DNA from: Oliverpabstia intestinalis
GTDB taxonomy: Bacteria; Bacillota; Clostridia; Lachnospirales; Lachnospiraceae
Direction of reading: 5' to 3'
Assembly: GCF_009696065.1 (NCBI RefSeq)
Contig: NZ_VUMS01000005.1
Location: forward strand, 62,001 to 126,000
Length of the DNA: 64,000 bases
Shown: in pieces, positions 56,729 through 64,000 of the stretch
How the letters are laid out: each line of letters begins with the position of its first letter
Numbering within the stretch: position 1 is the first letter of the stretch
The notes under the pieces: model-generated
What the model saw: the letters and a program-made list of their open reading frames with translations, nothing else
What the model was told of the DNA's origin: nothing
The model's database searches: none
Translations under genes and position numbers: made by a program

Positions 56729-58015
56729 ATGAGCAAGAATTATAAATTTGAAACTTTACAGGTACATGCAGGACAGGAACATCCGGACCCGGCTACCGAT
56801 GCGAGAGCAGTGCCGATCTATGCAACAACATCTTATGTATTCAAAGATTCCGCGCAGGCAGCAGGACGTTTCGGACTGACAGAAGGCGGTAACATCTATT
56901 CCCGTCTGATGAACCCGACAAGCTCTGTTTTCGAAGAGAGAGTAGCAGCACTGGAAGGCGGCGCAGCAGCTCTGGCTACAGCAACCGGTTCCGCAGCTAT
57001 CACATATGCAGTACAAAACATTGCGACAGCAGGTGATCATATCGTATCTTCTGCACACGTTTATGGTGGAACATACAACCTGTTTGCAAATACTTTAAAA
57101 GAGCAGGGAATCTCCGTAACATTTGTAGATCCTTCTGATCCGGAGAACTTCCGTAAAGCCATTCAGCCAAACACCAAACTTCTGTATGGTGAGACACTGG
57201 GCAATCCAAACTCCGATGTACTGGATCTGGAAGCGGTATCTGCAGTAGCTCATGAAAACGGTATTCCGCTGATTGTAGATAGCACATTTGCTACACCGTT
57301 CCTGCTTCGTCCACTGGAGCATGGCGCAGACATCGTCGTACATTCCGCAACCAAGTTCATGGGTGGACACGGAAGCGTAATGGGTGGTGTGATCGTTGAT
57401 GGCGGCAAATTCGACTGGACTCAGAACGACAAGTTCCCGGGAATCACAAAACCAAACCCATCTTACCATGGTGTTGTATTCAGCGAAGCATGCGGAAACA
57501 TCGCTTATGTAATGAAGATCCGTACTACTCTGATGAGAGATCAGGGAGCTACCATTTCTCCATTTAACTCTTTCCTGCTTCTGCAGGGACTGGAGACACT
57601 GTCTCTTCGTGTAGAACGTCATGTGGAAAATGCTCTGAAGGTTGTAGAATTCCTGAAGAACCATCCACAGGTAGAAAAAGTAAACCATCCATCTCTGGCA
57701 GAAGGCCATCAGCTGGATCTGTATAACAAATATTTCCCGAACGGTGCAGCTTCCATCTTTACTTTCGAAGTAAAGGGCGGACAGGAGAAAGCACAGAAAT
57801 TCACAGAATCTCTGGAATTGTTCTCACTGCTGGCTAACGTAGCAGACGTAAAATCTCTGGTTATCCATCCGGCATCCACCACTCATTCTCAGATGAATGA
57901 AGAGGAACTGCGAGAAGGCGGTATCACACCAAGCACTGTACGTCTGTCCATCGGTACAGAAAACATCGACGATATCATCGCTGATCTGGAGCATGGTTTC
58001 GAAGCAATCAAATAA
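56729..58015 (+). CDS. metY: O-acetylhomoserine sulfhydrylase (PLP-dependent)
   Basis: A 428-residue Cys/Met-metabolism PLP enzyme that makes homocysteine from O-acetylhomoserine and sulfide. It has the N-terminal [25 protein letters not shown] (read in parts) and the PLP phosphate contact in TGSAAITYA. The Schiff-base Lys is in [17 protein letters not shown] near residue 210, and the C-terminal signature is [24 protein letters not shown]. The length and these motifs separate it from cystathionine gamma-synthase. AGAGGAGA precedes ATG 56729. The frame is open 20 codons further without a site. It has its own promoter and a long leader. Confidence 0.93.
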   Translation: MSKNYKFETLQVHAGQEHPDPATDARAVPIYATTSYVFKDSAQAAGRFGLTEGGNIYSRLMNPTSSVFEERVAALEGGAAALATATGSAAITYAVQNIATAGDHIVSSAHVYGGTYNLFANTLKEQGISVTFVDPSDPENFRKAIQPNTKLLYGETLGNPNSDVLDLEAVSAVAHENGIPLIVDSTFATPFLLRPLEHGADIVVHSATKFMGGHGSVMGGVIVDGGKFDWTQNDKFPGITKPNPSYHGVVFSEACGNIAYVMKIRTTLMRDQGATISPFNSFLLLQGLETLSLRVERHVENALKVVEFLKNHPQVEKVNHPSLAEGHQLDLYNKYFPNGAASIFTFEVKGGQEKAQKFTESLELFSLLANVADVKSLVIHPASTTHSQMNEEELREGGITPSTVRLSIGTENIDDIIADLEHGFEAIK

Positions 58016-58038
58016 CATAAAATATTGAAATTTTCTGA

Positions 58039-58068
58039 TTGACATGTGAAGCTGTCCTTTGATATTCT
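58039..58068 (+). promoter_or_regulatory. Promoter before the riboswitch-like leader
   Basis: TTGACA (58039-58044) is 18 bp from TATTCT (58063-58068). Confidence 0.6.
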
Positions 58069-58076
58069 AATAGAAG

Positions 58077-58210
58077 ATAACAGGGAGTAGTTCACACCAG
58101 TCAGGTGTTGGGTGCCTCGTCATCACGTCGAAAGACCGGGGAATCTACTGAAAGAAGAACGAGACTTTTATCGCATTATTTGTGTGCGGTGGAAGTCTCG
58201 TTCTTTTTCT
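58077..58210 (+). ncRNA. Putative metal-sensing riboswitch with terminator
   Basis: GATAACAGGGAGTAG opens the leader, and CTACT (58145-58149) can pair with AGTAG to close a multi-branched fold. The fold includes CACACC/GGTGTT and GGTGCCTCGTC...GACCGGGG. An 11-bp terminator follows: GAACGAGACTT (58157-58167) and AAGTCTCGTTC (58193-58203) with a T run. The GGGAGTAG and GGGTGCC parts resemble the NiCo/czcD or, less well, yybP-ykoY metal riboswitches. The downstream gene is a cation exchanger. Confidence 0.55.
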
Positions 58211-58277
58211 ATATAAAAGAAGCGCCGACAAAGAACCGGACATTTCCAGGGCACACGGAAAGCAGGAGGAAAAGAGA

Positions 58278-59204
58278 ATGCAAATGATTTTACAGGTGTT
58301 GTTACTGGTGTTGGGCTTTTTGATGCTGGTAAAAGGTGCTGACTGGTTTGTGGATGGAGCGTCGGGAATTGCAGAGCGATTCGGAATTCCCCAGCTGGTA
58401 GTCGGACTGACCATTGTGGCCATGGGAACAAGTATGCCGGAGGCCGCAGTGAGTATCAACTCGGCGTTAAAAGGGAACGCGGGAATTACGATCGGAAACA
58501 TTGTGGGGAGCAATATTTTGAATATTCTGATCATTCTTGGTATTACTGCGGTGATCACAACGGTGGCGGTACAGAAATCTACGATATGGATCGAGATTCC
58601 TTATATGATGATAATTACAGTTCTGTTACTGGTACTGGGAAAAAGCGGAAATCAGATTACACTCAGCGAAGGTGTTATCCTCTGGGTGGCATTCTTACTT
58701 TATCTGGGATATCTGTTTTATTGTGCAAAAAAGAACAAAGAAGAAGTGGTCGAGGAGGAAGCAAAACCGATGTGGAAATTGCTCCTTGCAACGGTACTGG
58801 GACTACTGCTGGTGGTCTGGGGAAGTGATGTTACCGTGGATGCGGCAAAGGCAATTGCAAGGGTGCTGGGAATCAGTGAGCGTGTGATCGGTCTTACGGT
58901 GGTGGCACTTGGAACATCCCTTCCGGAGCTGTTCACCTCGGTGTTTGCAGCACGGAAGGGAAAAGCAGATATTGCGATCGGAAATATCGTGGGAAGCAAT
59001 ATTTTCAATATTTTGTTCGTGGTAGGTACGGCAGCACTGATTGTTCCGGTGGAGTTTCTCCCGGGATTTGGCATCGATACGGTGATAGCGCTGGGAGCCG
59101 GGCTTCTGTTATGGGTCTGTATCTGGAGAAAACGGGCACTGACCAGGCCGGCGGGTATTGTGATGCTGATAGCTTATCTGGCTTATTTTATGTATCTGAT
59201 GTAG
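58278..59204 (+). CDS. Calcium/sodium antiporter family (CaCA, YrbG-like)
   Basis: A 308-residue cation exchanger with about ten helices and two inverted alpha-repeats. The first is [36 protein letters not shown] and the second [36 protein letters not shown]. The acidic residues in the GTSxPE motifs bind the cation. AGGAGG precedes ATG 58278; the frame is open upstream through the leader but without a site. The upstream riboswitch-like leader suggests control by a metal ion, possibly not calcium. Confidence 0.9.
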   Translation: MQMILQVLLLVLGFLMLVKGADWFVDGASGIAERFGIPQLVVGLTIVAMGTSMPEAAVSINSALKGNAGITIGNIVGSNILNILIILGITAVITTVAVQKSTIWIEIPYMMIITVLLLVLGKSGNQITLSEGVILWVAFLLYLGYLFYCAKKNKEEVVEEEAKPMWKLLLATVLGLLLVVWGSDVTVDAAKAIARVLGISERVIGLTVVALGTSLPELFTSVFAARKGKADIAIGNIVGSNIFNILFVVGTAALIVPVEFLPGFGIDTVIALGAGLLLWVCIWRKRALTRPAGIVMLIAYLAYFMYLM

Positions 59205-59329
59205 TTTTTTGAAAATTTCGGAATAAAAGAAAAAGTATACAAGATTCTACATTGCACTTTCCGGAAGGTACTACTATACTAAATGGCATGGAATGAAAAA
59301 GTATGGCAGAAACTTTGGGAGGAAAAAAT

Positions 59330-61060
59330 ATGGAGAACAAAAAGAAAAAATTGTCGGCGTATTACAAACCGTATAAGGGGCTGTTCCTGGCGGATATGGT
59401 GTTTGCAATGATCGGAGCAGCCATTACCCTTGTGATTCCGTTGATGGTGCGGTATATTACGGGAACTGTTGTGCTGCTTCCTATTGAGGAAGCATCCTCG
59501 ACCATCATCCGGCTGGGGATTTTTATGGTGCTGCTGGTGATCGTAGAAGGATACTGTAACTATTTTATCGGGTATTATGGTCATGTGATGGGTGCGAAGA
59601 TCGAACACGATATGCGAAATGAAATCTTCGGACATTACCAGAAGCTGTCCTTTGCATTTTTCGATAATCAGAAAGTGGGACATCTGCTCTCAAGAATCAC
59701 CAGTGACCTGTTTGATATCACAGAACTGTTACATCATGGACCGGAAGATGTGGTCATCTCCACGATCAAGCTGGTGGGAGCATTTATTATCCTGTTGATG
59801 ATCAATGCAAAACTGGCGTTAGTTGCAATCGGTTTTGTAGTGATCATGCTGCTTTATGCGGTAGGGATGAATAACCGGATGCGTGGGGCATTCCGGGAAA
59901 ACCGTGCCAGAATCGCAGATATTAACAGCCAGATTGAGGACAGTCTTTCCGGTATCCGTGTAGTTAAATCTTTCAGCAATGAAGAGACCGAGATGGATAA
60001 GTTCGAGGAAGGCAACAGCCGGTTTGTGGCATCGAAGAAAAGGACATACCGGTTTATGGGGTCTTACAATTCCGGGATGGGAGTATTTTCCACACTGATC
60101 ACGGTTGGATCCCTGCTGATGGGTGCATGGCTGATGATGAAAGGGGAACTTTCCACAGCGGATCTGGTGACCTTTCTTCTATATATTAATAACTTCACCG
60201 AACCGGTGAAAAAGCTGGTAAACTTCACGGAACAGTTCCAGAACGGTTATAGCGGTTACGAACGTTTCCTGGAGATTATGAGTATTGCACCGGATATCAA
60301 AGACAAAGAGGATGCACAGTCTCTGGATCGGGTGAAGGGAGAGATTCAGTTTGAGGATGTATCGTTCCATTACAGTGAAAATAAAGAAAATGTACTGTCT
60401 CATGTAAATCTGGATGTGAAGCCGGGAGAATATGTAGCGTTAGTCGGAAGCAGCGGTGCAGGAAAAACAACTCTGTGTTCCCTGATTCCCCGATTCTATG
60501 ATGTAACCGGAGGAGCTGTTTTGCTGGATGGCATCGATATTAGAGATGTGAAACTAAAAGATCTGCGGAGACAGATCGGTATCGTGCAGCAGGATGTCTA
60601 TCTGTTTGCCGGAACGATCCTGGAAAATATCCGTTACGGAAAACCGGGAGCTACCGATGAAGAAGTGGTGAATGCAGCCATGGCGGCAAATGCCCATGAA
60701 TTCATCATGAGCCTGCCGGAGGGGTATCATACGGATATCGGACAGAGGGGTGTAAAGCTTTCCGGCGGTCAGAAGCAACGACTTTCCATCGCCCGGGTAT
60801 TCTTAAAGAATCCACCTGTTCTGATTTTTGACGAAGCGACTTCAGCACTGGATAACGAGAGTGAAAAGATCGTGCAGCATTCTCTGGAAATGCTTGCCAA
60901 AGACAGAACCACGTTTGTGATCGCCCATCGGTTATCGACGATTCGAAACGCACAGAGAATCCTGGTATTGACAGAAGACGGTATTGCAGAAGAGGGAACC
61001 CATAAAAGTCTGCTGGCTCAGGGTGGTATCTATGCTGGATTGTACAATATGCAATTTTGA
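59330..61060 (+). CDS. ABC exporter, fused permease and ATPase (MsbA/LmrA type)
   Basis: A 576-residue half-transporter. Six transmembrane helices occupy about residues 15-310. The nucleotide-binding domain contains Walker A GSSGAGKTT (near residue 380), Q-loop VQQDVYLFAG, signature LSGGQKQR, Walker B VLIFDEATSALD and H-loop IAHRLST. It would work as a homodimer exporting lipids, peptides or drugs. GGGAGG is about 8 bp before ATG 59330; an in-frame ATG at 59303 has no site. Confidence 0.93.
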   Translation: MENKKKKLSAYYKPYKGLFLADMVFAMIGAAITLVIPLMVRYITGTVVLLPIEEASSTIIRLGIFMVLLVIVEGYCNYFIGYYGHVMGAKIEHDMRNEIFGHYQKLSFAFFDNQKVGHLLSRITSDLFDITELLHHGPEDVVISTIKLVGAFIILLMINAKLALVAIGFVVIMLLYAVGMNNRMRGAFRENRARIADINSQIEDSLSGIRVVKSFSNEETEMDKFEEGNSRFVASKKRTYRFMGSYNSGMGVFSTLITVGSLLMGAWLMMKGELSTADLVTFLLYINNFTEPVKKLVNFTEQFQNGYSGYERFLEIMSIAPDIKDKEDAQSLDRVKGEIQFEDVSFHYSENKENVLSHVNLDVKPGEYVALVGSSGAGKTTLCSLIPRFYDVTGGAVLLDGIDIRDVKLKDLRRQIGIVQQDVYLFAGTILENIRYGKPGATDEEVVNAAMAANAHEFIMSLPEGYHTDIGQRGVKLSGGQKQRLSIARVFLKNPPVLIFDEATSALDNESEKIVQHSLEMLAKDRTTFVIAHRLSTIRNAQRILVLTEDGIAEEGTHKSLLAQGGIYAGLYNMQF

Positions 61061-61234
61061 TGTATTATGATGTTTGTGTCAAAAGGTATTTTGCTCCTTT
61101 GATACAGGATTGTTCCGTACTTCGGACTCTCACAATCCTCAAAAACATTCGCAATCCGCTCATTTTTCTTTGAAAAATGGCTACTTACTCATGTTTTTGT
61201 CAGATTTCTGAATCTGGGACTCTGGTATCATATA

Positions 61235-61268
61235 ATGACCGGTATGCGAAGATCTGCCGGTCATTTTC
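61235..61268 (+). terminator. Terminator after the ABC exporter gene
   Basis: ATGACCGG and CCGGTCAT form an 8-bp stem followed by TTTTC. Confidence 0.6.
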
Positions 61269-61286
61269 TGTTGCCAAGCATACGAC

Positions 61287-61310
61287 AAAAAGGTCCGGTG
61301 GACCTTTTTT
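61287..61310 (+). terminator. Second short terminator hairpin
   Basis: AAAAAGGTCC, loop GGT, GGACCTTTTTT. The A/T flanks make it work on either strand. Confidence 0.7.
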
Positions 61311-61325
61311 AGTGTATATCTTCCG

Positions 61326-61354
61326 TTGACTTAAGTGTCGAATATATTTATAAT
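61326..61354 (+). promoter_or_regulatory. Promoter of hisC
   Basis: TTGACT (61326-61331) is 17 bp from TATAAT (61349-61354). Confidence 0.8.
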
Positions 61355-61434
61355 ACACAGTAGTGCGTAAAAATGTGCAGAAGACGCGAAGCAGGCAGTC
61401 TGACACAGATGCAGGAAAGAATGAGGAGATACCG

Positions 61435-62490
61435 ATGAAAACATGGGAAGAGAATGTCCGGAAAGTAGTTCCCTACGTACCGGGCGAACAGCCAAAAGTA
61501 CAAAATCTGATCAAACTGAACACCAATGAGAACCCATATCCGCCGTCACCGAAAGTGGCAGAGGCACTGAAAGCGATCGATGTGGACTGTATGCGTCTGT
61601 ATCCGGATCCGGCAGCTTCCGTACTGGTGAAAGGCATCGCTGATTTTTATCAGCTACAGGAAGACCAGGTGTTTGTGGGCGTAGGTTCTGACGATGTTCT
61701 GGCGATGATTTTTATGACATTTTTTAATTCCAAAAAGCCGATTTTGTTCCCGGATATCACCTATTCTTTTTACGATGTGTGGGCAGATATGCTGCGGATC
61801 CCGTATGAGACGGTTCCGCTGACCGATGATTTTACGATCCGGAAAGAAGACTATTTCCGGGAAAACGGAGGAATTATTTTCCCTAACCCAAACGCACCGA
61901 CCGGTGTGGAGCTTGGCATGCAGGACGTGGAAGCAATCATCAAAGCCAATCCGGATGTGATCGTAGTTGTGGATGAAGCTTATGTGGACTTTGGTGCGGC
62001 ATCTGCGCTGCCATTGATCGAAAAGTACGATAACCTTCTGGTGGTTCAGACCTTTTCCAAATCCAGAGGAATGGCAGGTATGCGTATCGGCTATGCCATG
62101 GGTAATCCGGTACTGATCAAATATCTGAACGATGTGAAATATTCTTTCAATTCCTATACCATGGATCAGACCACTCTGGCGCTCGGGGCAGCTGCGATCG
62201 CTGACAGGGCATATTTTGAGGAAACAGTGCATAAAGTGGTGGAGACCAGAGAGTGGACCAAGAAGGAACTGACAAAACTCGGGTTTGTTTTCGGAGATTC
62301 CAAGGCGAACTTTATCTTTGCCTCTCACCCGGAGATTCCTGCAGCAGATCTGTTTGCAGCGCTTCGGGAAGCCAATATCATCGTTCGTTACTTTAACAAA
62401 CCGAGAATTGCCAATTATCTGCGTATTACCATTGGAACACAGGAAGATATGGAAAAATTGATTGAATTCTTAAAAAAATATAAAAAATAG
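61435..62490 (+). CDS. hisC: Histidinol-phosphate aminotransferase
   Basis: A 351-residue class II PLP aminotransferase of histidine synthesis that may also serve aromatic amino acids. It has NTNENPYPPSP near residue 30, PNPNAPTG with the PLP-contact Asn, and VVDEAYVDFG with the conserved Asp and Tyr. The Schiff-base Lys is in TFSKSRGMAGMRIGY, and the C-terminal Arg in YLRITIG. GAGGAG precedes ATG 61435; the frame is open 24 codons upstream without a site. No other his gene is nearby, so it is detached from a his operon, as is common in Firmicutes. Confidence 0.92.
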   Translation: MKTWEENVRKVVPYVPGEQPKVQNLIKLNTNENPYPPSPKVAEALKAIDVDCMRLYPDPAASVLVKGIADFYQLQEDQVFVGVGSDDVLAMIFMTFFNSKKPILFPDITYSFYDVWADMLRIPYETVPLTDDFTIRKEDYFRENGGIIFPNPNAPTGVELGMQDVEAIIKANPDVIVVVDEAYVDFGAASALPLIEKYDNLLVVQTFSKSRGMAGMRIGYAMGNPVLIKYLNDVKYSFNSYTMDQTTLALGAAAIADRAYFEETVHKVVETREWTKKELTKLGFVFGDSKANFIFASHPEIPAADLFAALREANIIVRYFNKPRIANYLRITIGTQEDMEKLIEFLKKYKK

Positions 62491-62499
62491 GAGAAATAT

Positions 62500-63000
62500 A
62501 TGGAATCACTTGTCACATGGTTTGCCGCAACTTTAGGACCTTATATATCGGAGAAAGCAGTCGTTTTTCTGATTTCGATGATGCCGCTTCTGGAACTTCG
62601 AGGAGGACTGCTTGCCAGTTCGCTTCTGAAAGTATCCGCTGTTCAGGCAATCCCGATCTGTATTATCGGAAATATTTTACCCATTCCGTTTATCCTGCTG
62701 TTTATCAAGAAGATCTTCCAGTGGATGAAAAAAATAAAATGCTTCCGGGGACTGATTGAAAAACTGGAAAACCGGGCGATGGGAAGAAGTGAAAAGATCC
62801 AGCAATATGAATTCTGGGGGCTGGTGTTATTTGTGGGAATCCCCCTTCCGGGAACCGGTGCATGGACGGGTGCTCTGATTGCGTCCCTGCTTGGCATCGA
62901 TATTAAAAAATCCTCACTGGCCATTTTCTGCGGAATTGCCATGGCGACGGTGATCATGTACATTGTATCTTATGTACTGGTGGGAAATATCGTGAGTTAG
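62500..63000 (+). CDS. Small multidrug export protein family (COG2426), stop codon supplied by a MITE
   Basis: A 166-residue protein with four hydrophobic stretches. The family motif is MMPLLELRGGLLAS near residue 27, and GLVLFVGIPLPGTGAWTGALIASLLG (read in parts) near 108. It is sometimes annotated as small multidrug export protein; the function is not proven. GGAG precedes the start, 9 bp after hisC, so the two are one operon. The last base of the TAG stop is the first base of the family A element at 63000. The original frame would have read AGT-TAA, so the protein sequence is unchanged. Confidence 0.8.
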   Translation: MESLVTWFAATLGPYISEKAVVFLISMMPLLELRGGLLASSLLKVSAVQAIPICIIGNILPIPFILLFIKKIFQWMKKIKCFRGLIEKLENRAMGRSEKIQQYEFWGLVLFVGIPLPGTGAWTGALIASLLGIDIKKSSLAIFCGIAMATVIMYIVSYVLVGNIVS

Positions 63001-63232
63001 TAACTATTCAGTAGCCACTGTACCGCGAGGCGTTTTGGCATGAATATGCCAAAATCCCGAGACATACAAGCCAAAATGCCATCATCGAAGGTGATTTACG
63101 CGAGCAACGAGTCAAAGTCCGTGCTTGCACGGAACCTTGAGGAGTGCCGCGATAACGATAAAAACTCGCAAAGCGTGTTTTTATCGTTTAAATGCATTTT
63201 GGCTCGTAACTGTGAAGGTACTGAACAGTTAC
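63000..63232 (+). mobile_element. Family A MITE, 233-bp expanded copy
   Basis: It runs from GTAACTATTCAGTAGCC to CTGAACAGTTAC. Exact 8-bp target duplications GTGAGTTA flank it (62992-62999 and 63233-63240). It carries about 92 extra bases (about 63098-63189), absent from the 142-bp copies. These contain their own hairpins: TCCGTG-CTT-GCACGGA and AACGATAAAAAC/GTGTTTTTATCGTT. Confidence 0.9.
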
Positions 63233-63259
63233 GTGAGTTAAATAAAAAAATGGATAACA

Positions 63260-63294
63260 GGCTGTCACGGATGGATGTCCGGAGACAGCTTTTT
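63260..63294 (+). terminator. Terminator of the hisC operon, displaced by the MITE
   Basis: GGCTGTC and GACAGC form the outer stem, with an inner CGGAT/GTCCG pairing and TTTTTC. It would have been about 30 bp from the stop codon before the insertion. The remaining stretch to 63465 shows no gene. Confidence 0.7.
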
Positions 63295-63465
63295 CAATTT
63301 CTGCGGATATCGAATAATATGATGTGCTTATATGAGCTTTTGAGGACTGCTGTGATGAGCAAGATTGCTTCACCGGACCAATGTGGTTTACGTGAATAAC
63401 GGAGTCATATAACGCCTCCTGTGTCCATATAGTAAAGAGAGAATGCCGGGGAATGGACGAAAAAC

Positions 63466-64000
63466 ATGAAAAAGGGAATGTGGGGTGTGGGAGCCCTGGC
63501 ACTTGTGCTGATCACCGGGTTGTCTGTTTTTTACCGGGCACAAGTGGGGAAAAAGGTTGTCACGGCAAGTACCAGTGTGAACGGGCAGGAGCTGCCGATC
63601 TGTTCTGTGCAAACCGGGAAAAAGCAGATAGCTTATACCTTTGAACTGAGTGGAACGCAAATCGGGAAGGGGCAGGCAGAACAGATGTTACAGATTCTGC
63701 AGCAGCAGGAAATTCCTGCCACATTTTTTGCCACTCCGTCCTGGATCGAGAACCACAGGAGTCTGGCAATACAGATCTGTCAGCAGGGACATGAGATACA
63801 GGGATTGGGTGAACAGGCGGTATGCGTGGAACAGATGACGGCGAAAGCGTGCAGGAAGGAACTTCGGAAGATCAGGGAGACGATTGGAACAGTTACAGAG
63901 GAGCCATGTGTATTTTTCCGTATTCCCGGCGGGGAATATAATAATGAAGTACTCCGGACGATATATGCCTGCGGAAGCTATCCGGTGGCATGGAGTGTCG
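63466..64000 (+). CDS. Polysaccharide deacetylase-like membrane protein, 3' end outside window
   Basis: 178 residues are visible and the frame is open to the window edge. An N-terminal membrane anchor or signal (residues 3-22, MWGVGALALVLITGLSVFY) leads into a NodB-like domain. The motifs are degenerate. The metal/catalytic TFDDG becomes TFELSG. The GHEIxxH(S/T) helix reads GHEIQGLGEQ and lacks the second His. The third motif, RxPxG, is kept as FFRIPGGEYN. It may be an inactive PdaB/YlxY-like protein with a structural role in the envelope or spore. The start codon is preceded by a weak site. Confidence 0.75.
   Translation, partial: MKKGMWGVGALALVLITGLSVFYRAQVGKKVVTASTSVNGQELPICSVQTGKKQIAYTFELSGTQIGKGQAEQMLQILQQQEIPATFFATPSWIENHRSLAIQICQQGHEIQGLGEQAVCVEQMTAKACRKELRKIRETIGTVTEEPCVFFRIPGGEYNNEVLRTIYACGSYPVAWSV

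Overview
The window looks like chromosome of a strictly anaerobic Firmicute, most likely Lachnospiraceae (Blautia or a close relative). This is inferred from the rpmG-secE-nusG-rplK-rplA / rplJ-rplL / rpoB-rpoC / rpsL-rpsG-fusA-tuf order, strong AGGAGG ribosome binding sites, TTGACA-17-TATAAT promoters, moderate G+C and gut-type carbohydrate genes. No rRNA, tRNA or CRISPR array was seen.

Layout. 1-4.4 kb: the 3' part of a large Ig-like surface protein and a broken SGNH hydrolase. 4.6-11.2 kb: sugar genes (zinc alcohol dehydrogenase, domain-swapped GH3 glucosidase, LacX-type epimerase, beta-helix protein). 11.25-13.2 kb: a CIRCE-controlled heat-shock unit (Hsp20 and a zinc-finger-less DnaJ). 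13.3-18.6 kb: dCMP deaminase, AraC regulator, MATE pump, ManA and a ROK fructokinase. 18.6-35.2 kb: the core transcription and translation block, with its promoters, an L10 leader attenuator and two near-identical L1-type leader motifs before rplK and rplA.

35.1-44.2 kb: a 9.0-kb integrative mobilizable element inserted in the 3' end of tuf. It is bounded by a perfect 55-bp direct repeat. It carries a repressor, small HTH/excisionase, tyrosine integrase, RepA-like ATPase, MobV relaxase with an oriT-like region, TnpV, a cargo of small membrane proteins with an HTH/membrane regulator, and a compact convergent type I toxin-antitoxin module too small for ordinary gene calling. The element also brought its own version of the tuf downstream hairpins and terminator, so tuf keeps its stop codon and terminator.

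44.3-64 kb: accessory and housekeeping genes (YitT, AlkD-like, second MATE, SGNH esterase, TetR with YhgE/Pip, phosphatase, papain/C39-like protein, FAD oxidoreductase, O-acetylhomoserine sulfhydrylase, a cation antiporter behind a riboswitch-like leader, ABC exporter, HisC, small multidrug export protein and a degenerate polysaccharide deacetylase).

A second theme is a set of short non-coding mobile elements. Four copies of family A (ends GTAACT...AGTTAC, 69-233 bp) and one of family B (ends GTTACTGTTCACT) each have exact 8-bp target duplications. They share a hairpin-rich core, nest in one another, and in two places supply the stop codon of the upstream gene. They look like MITEs (possibly IS66-mobilised) and are the main structure here that ordinary gene calling would miss.
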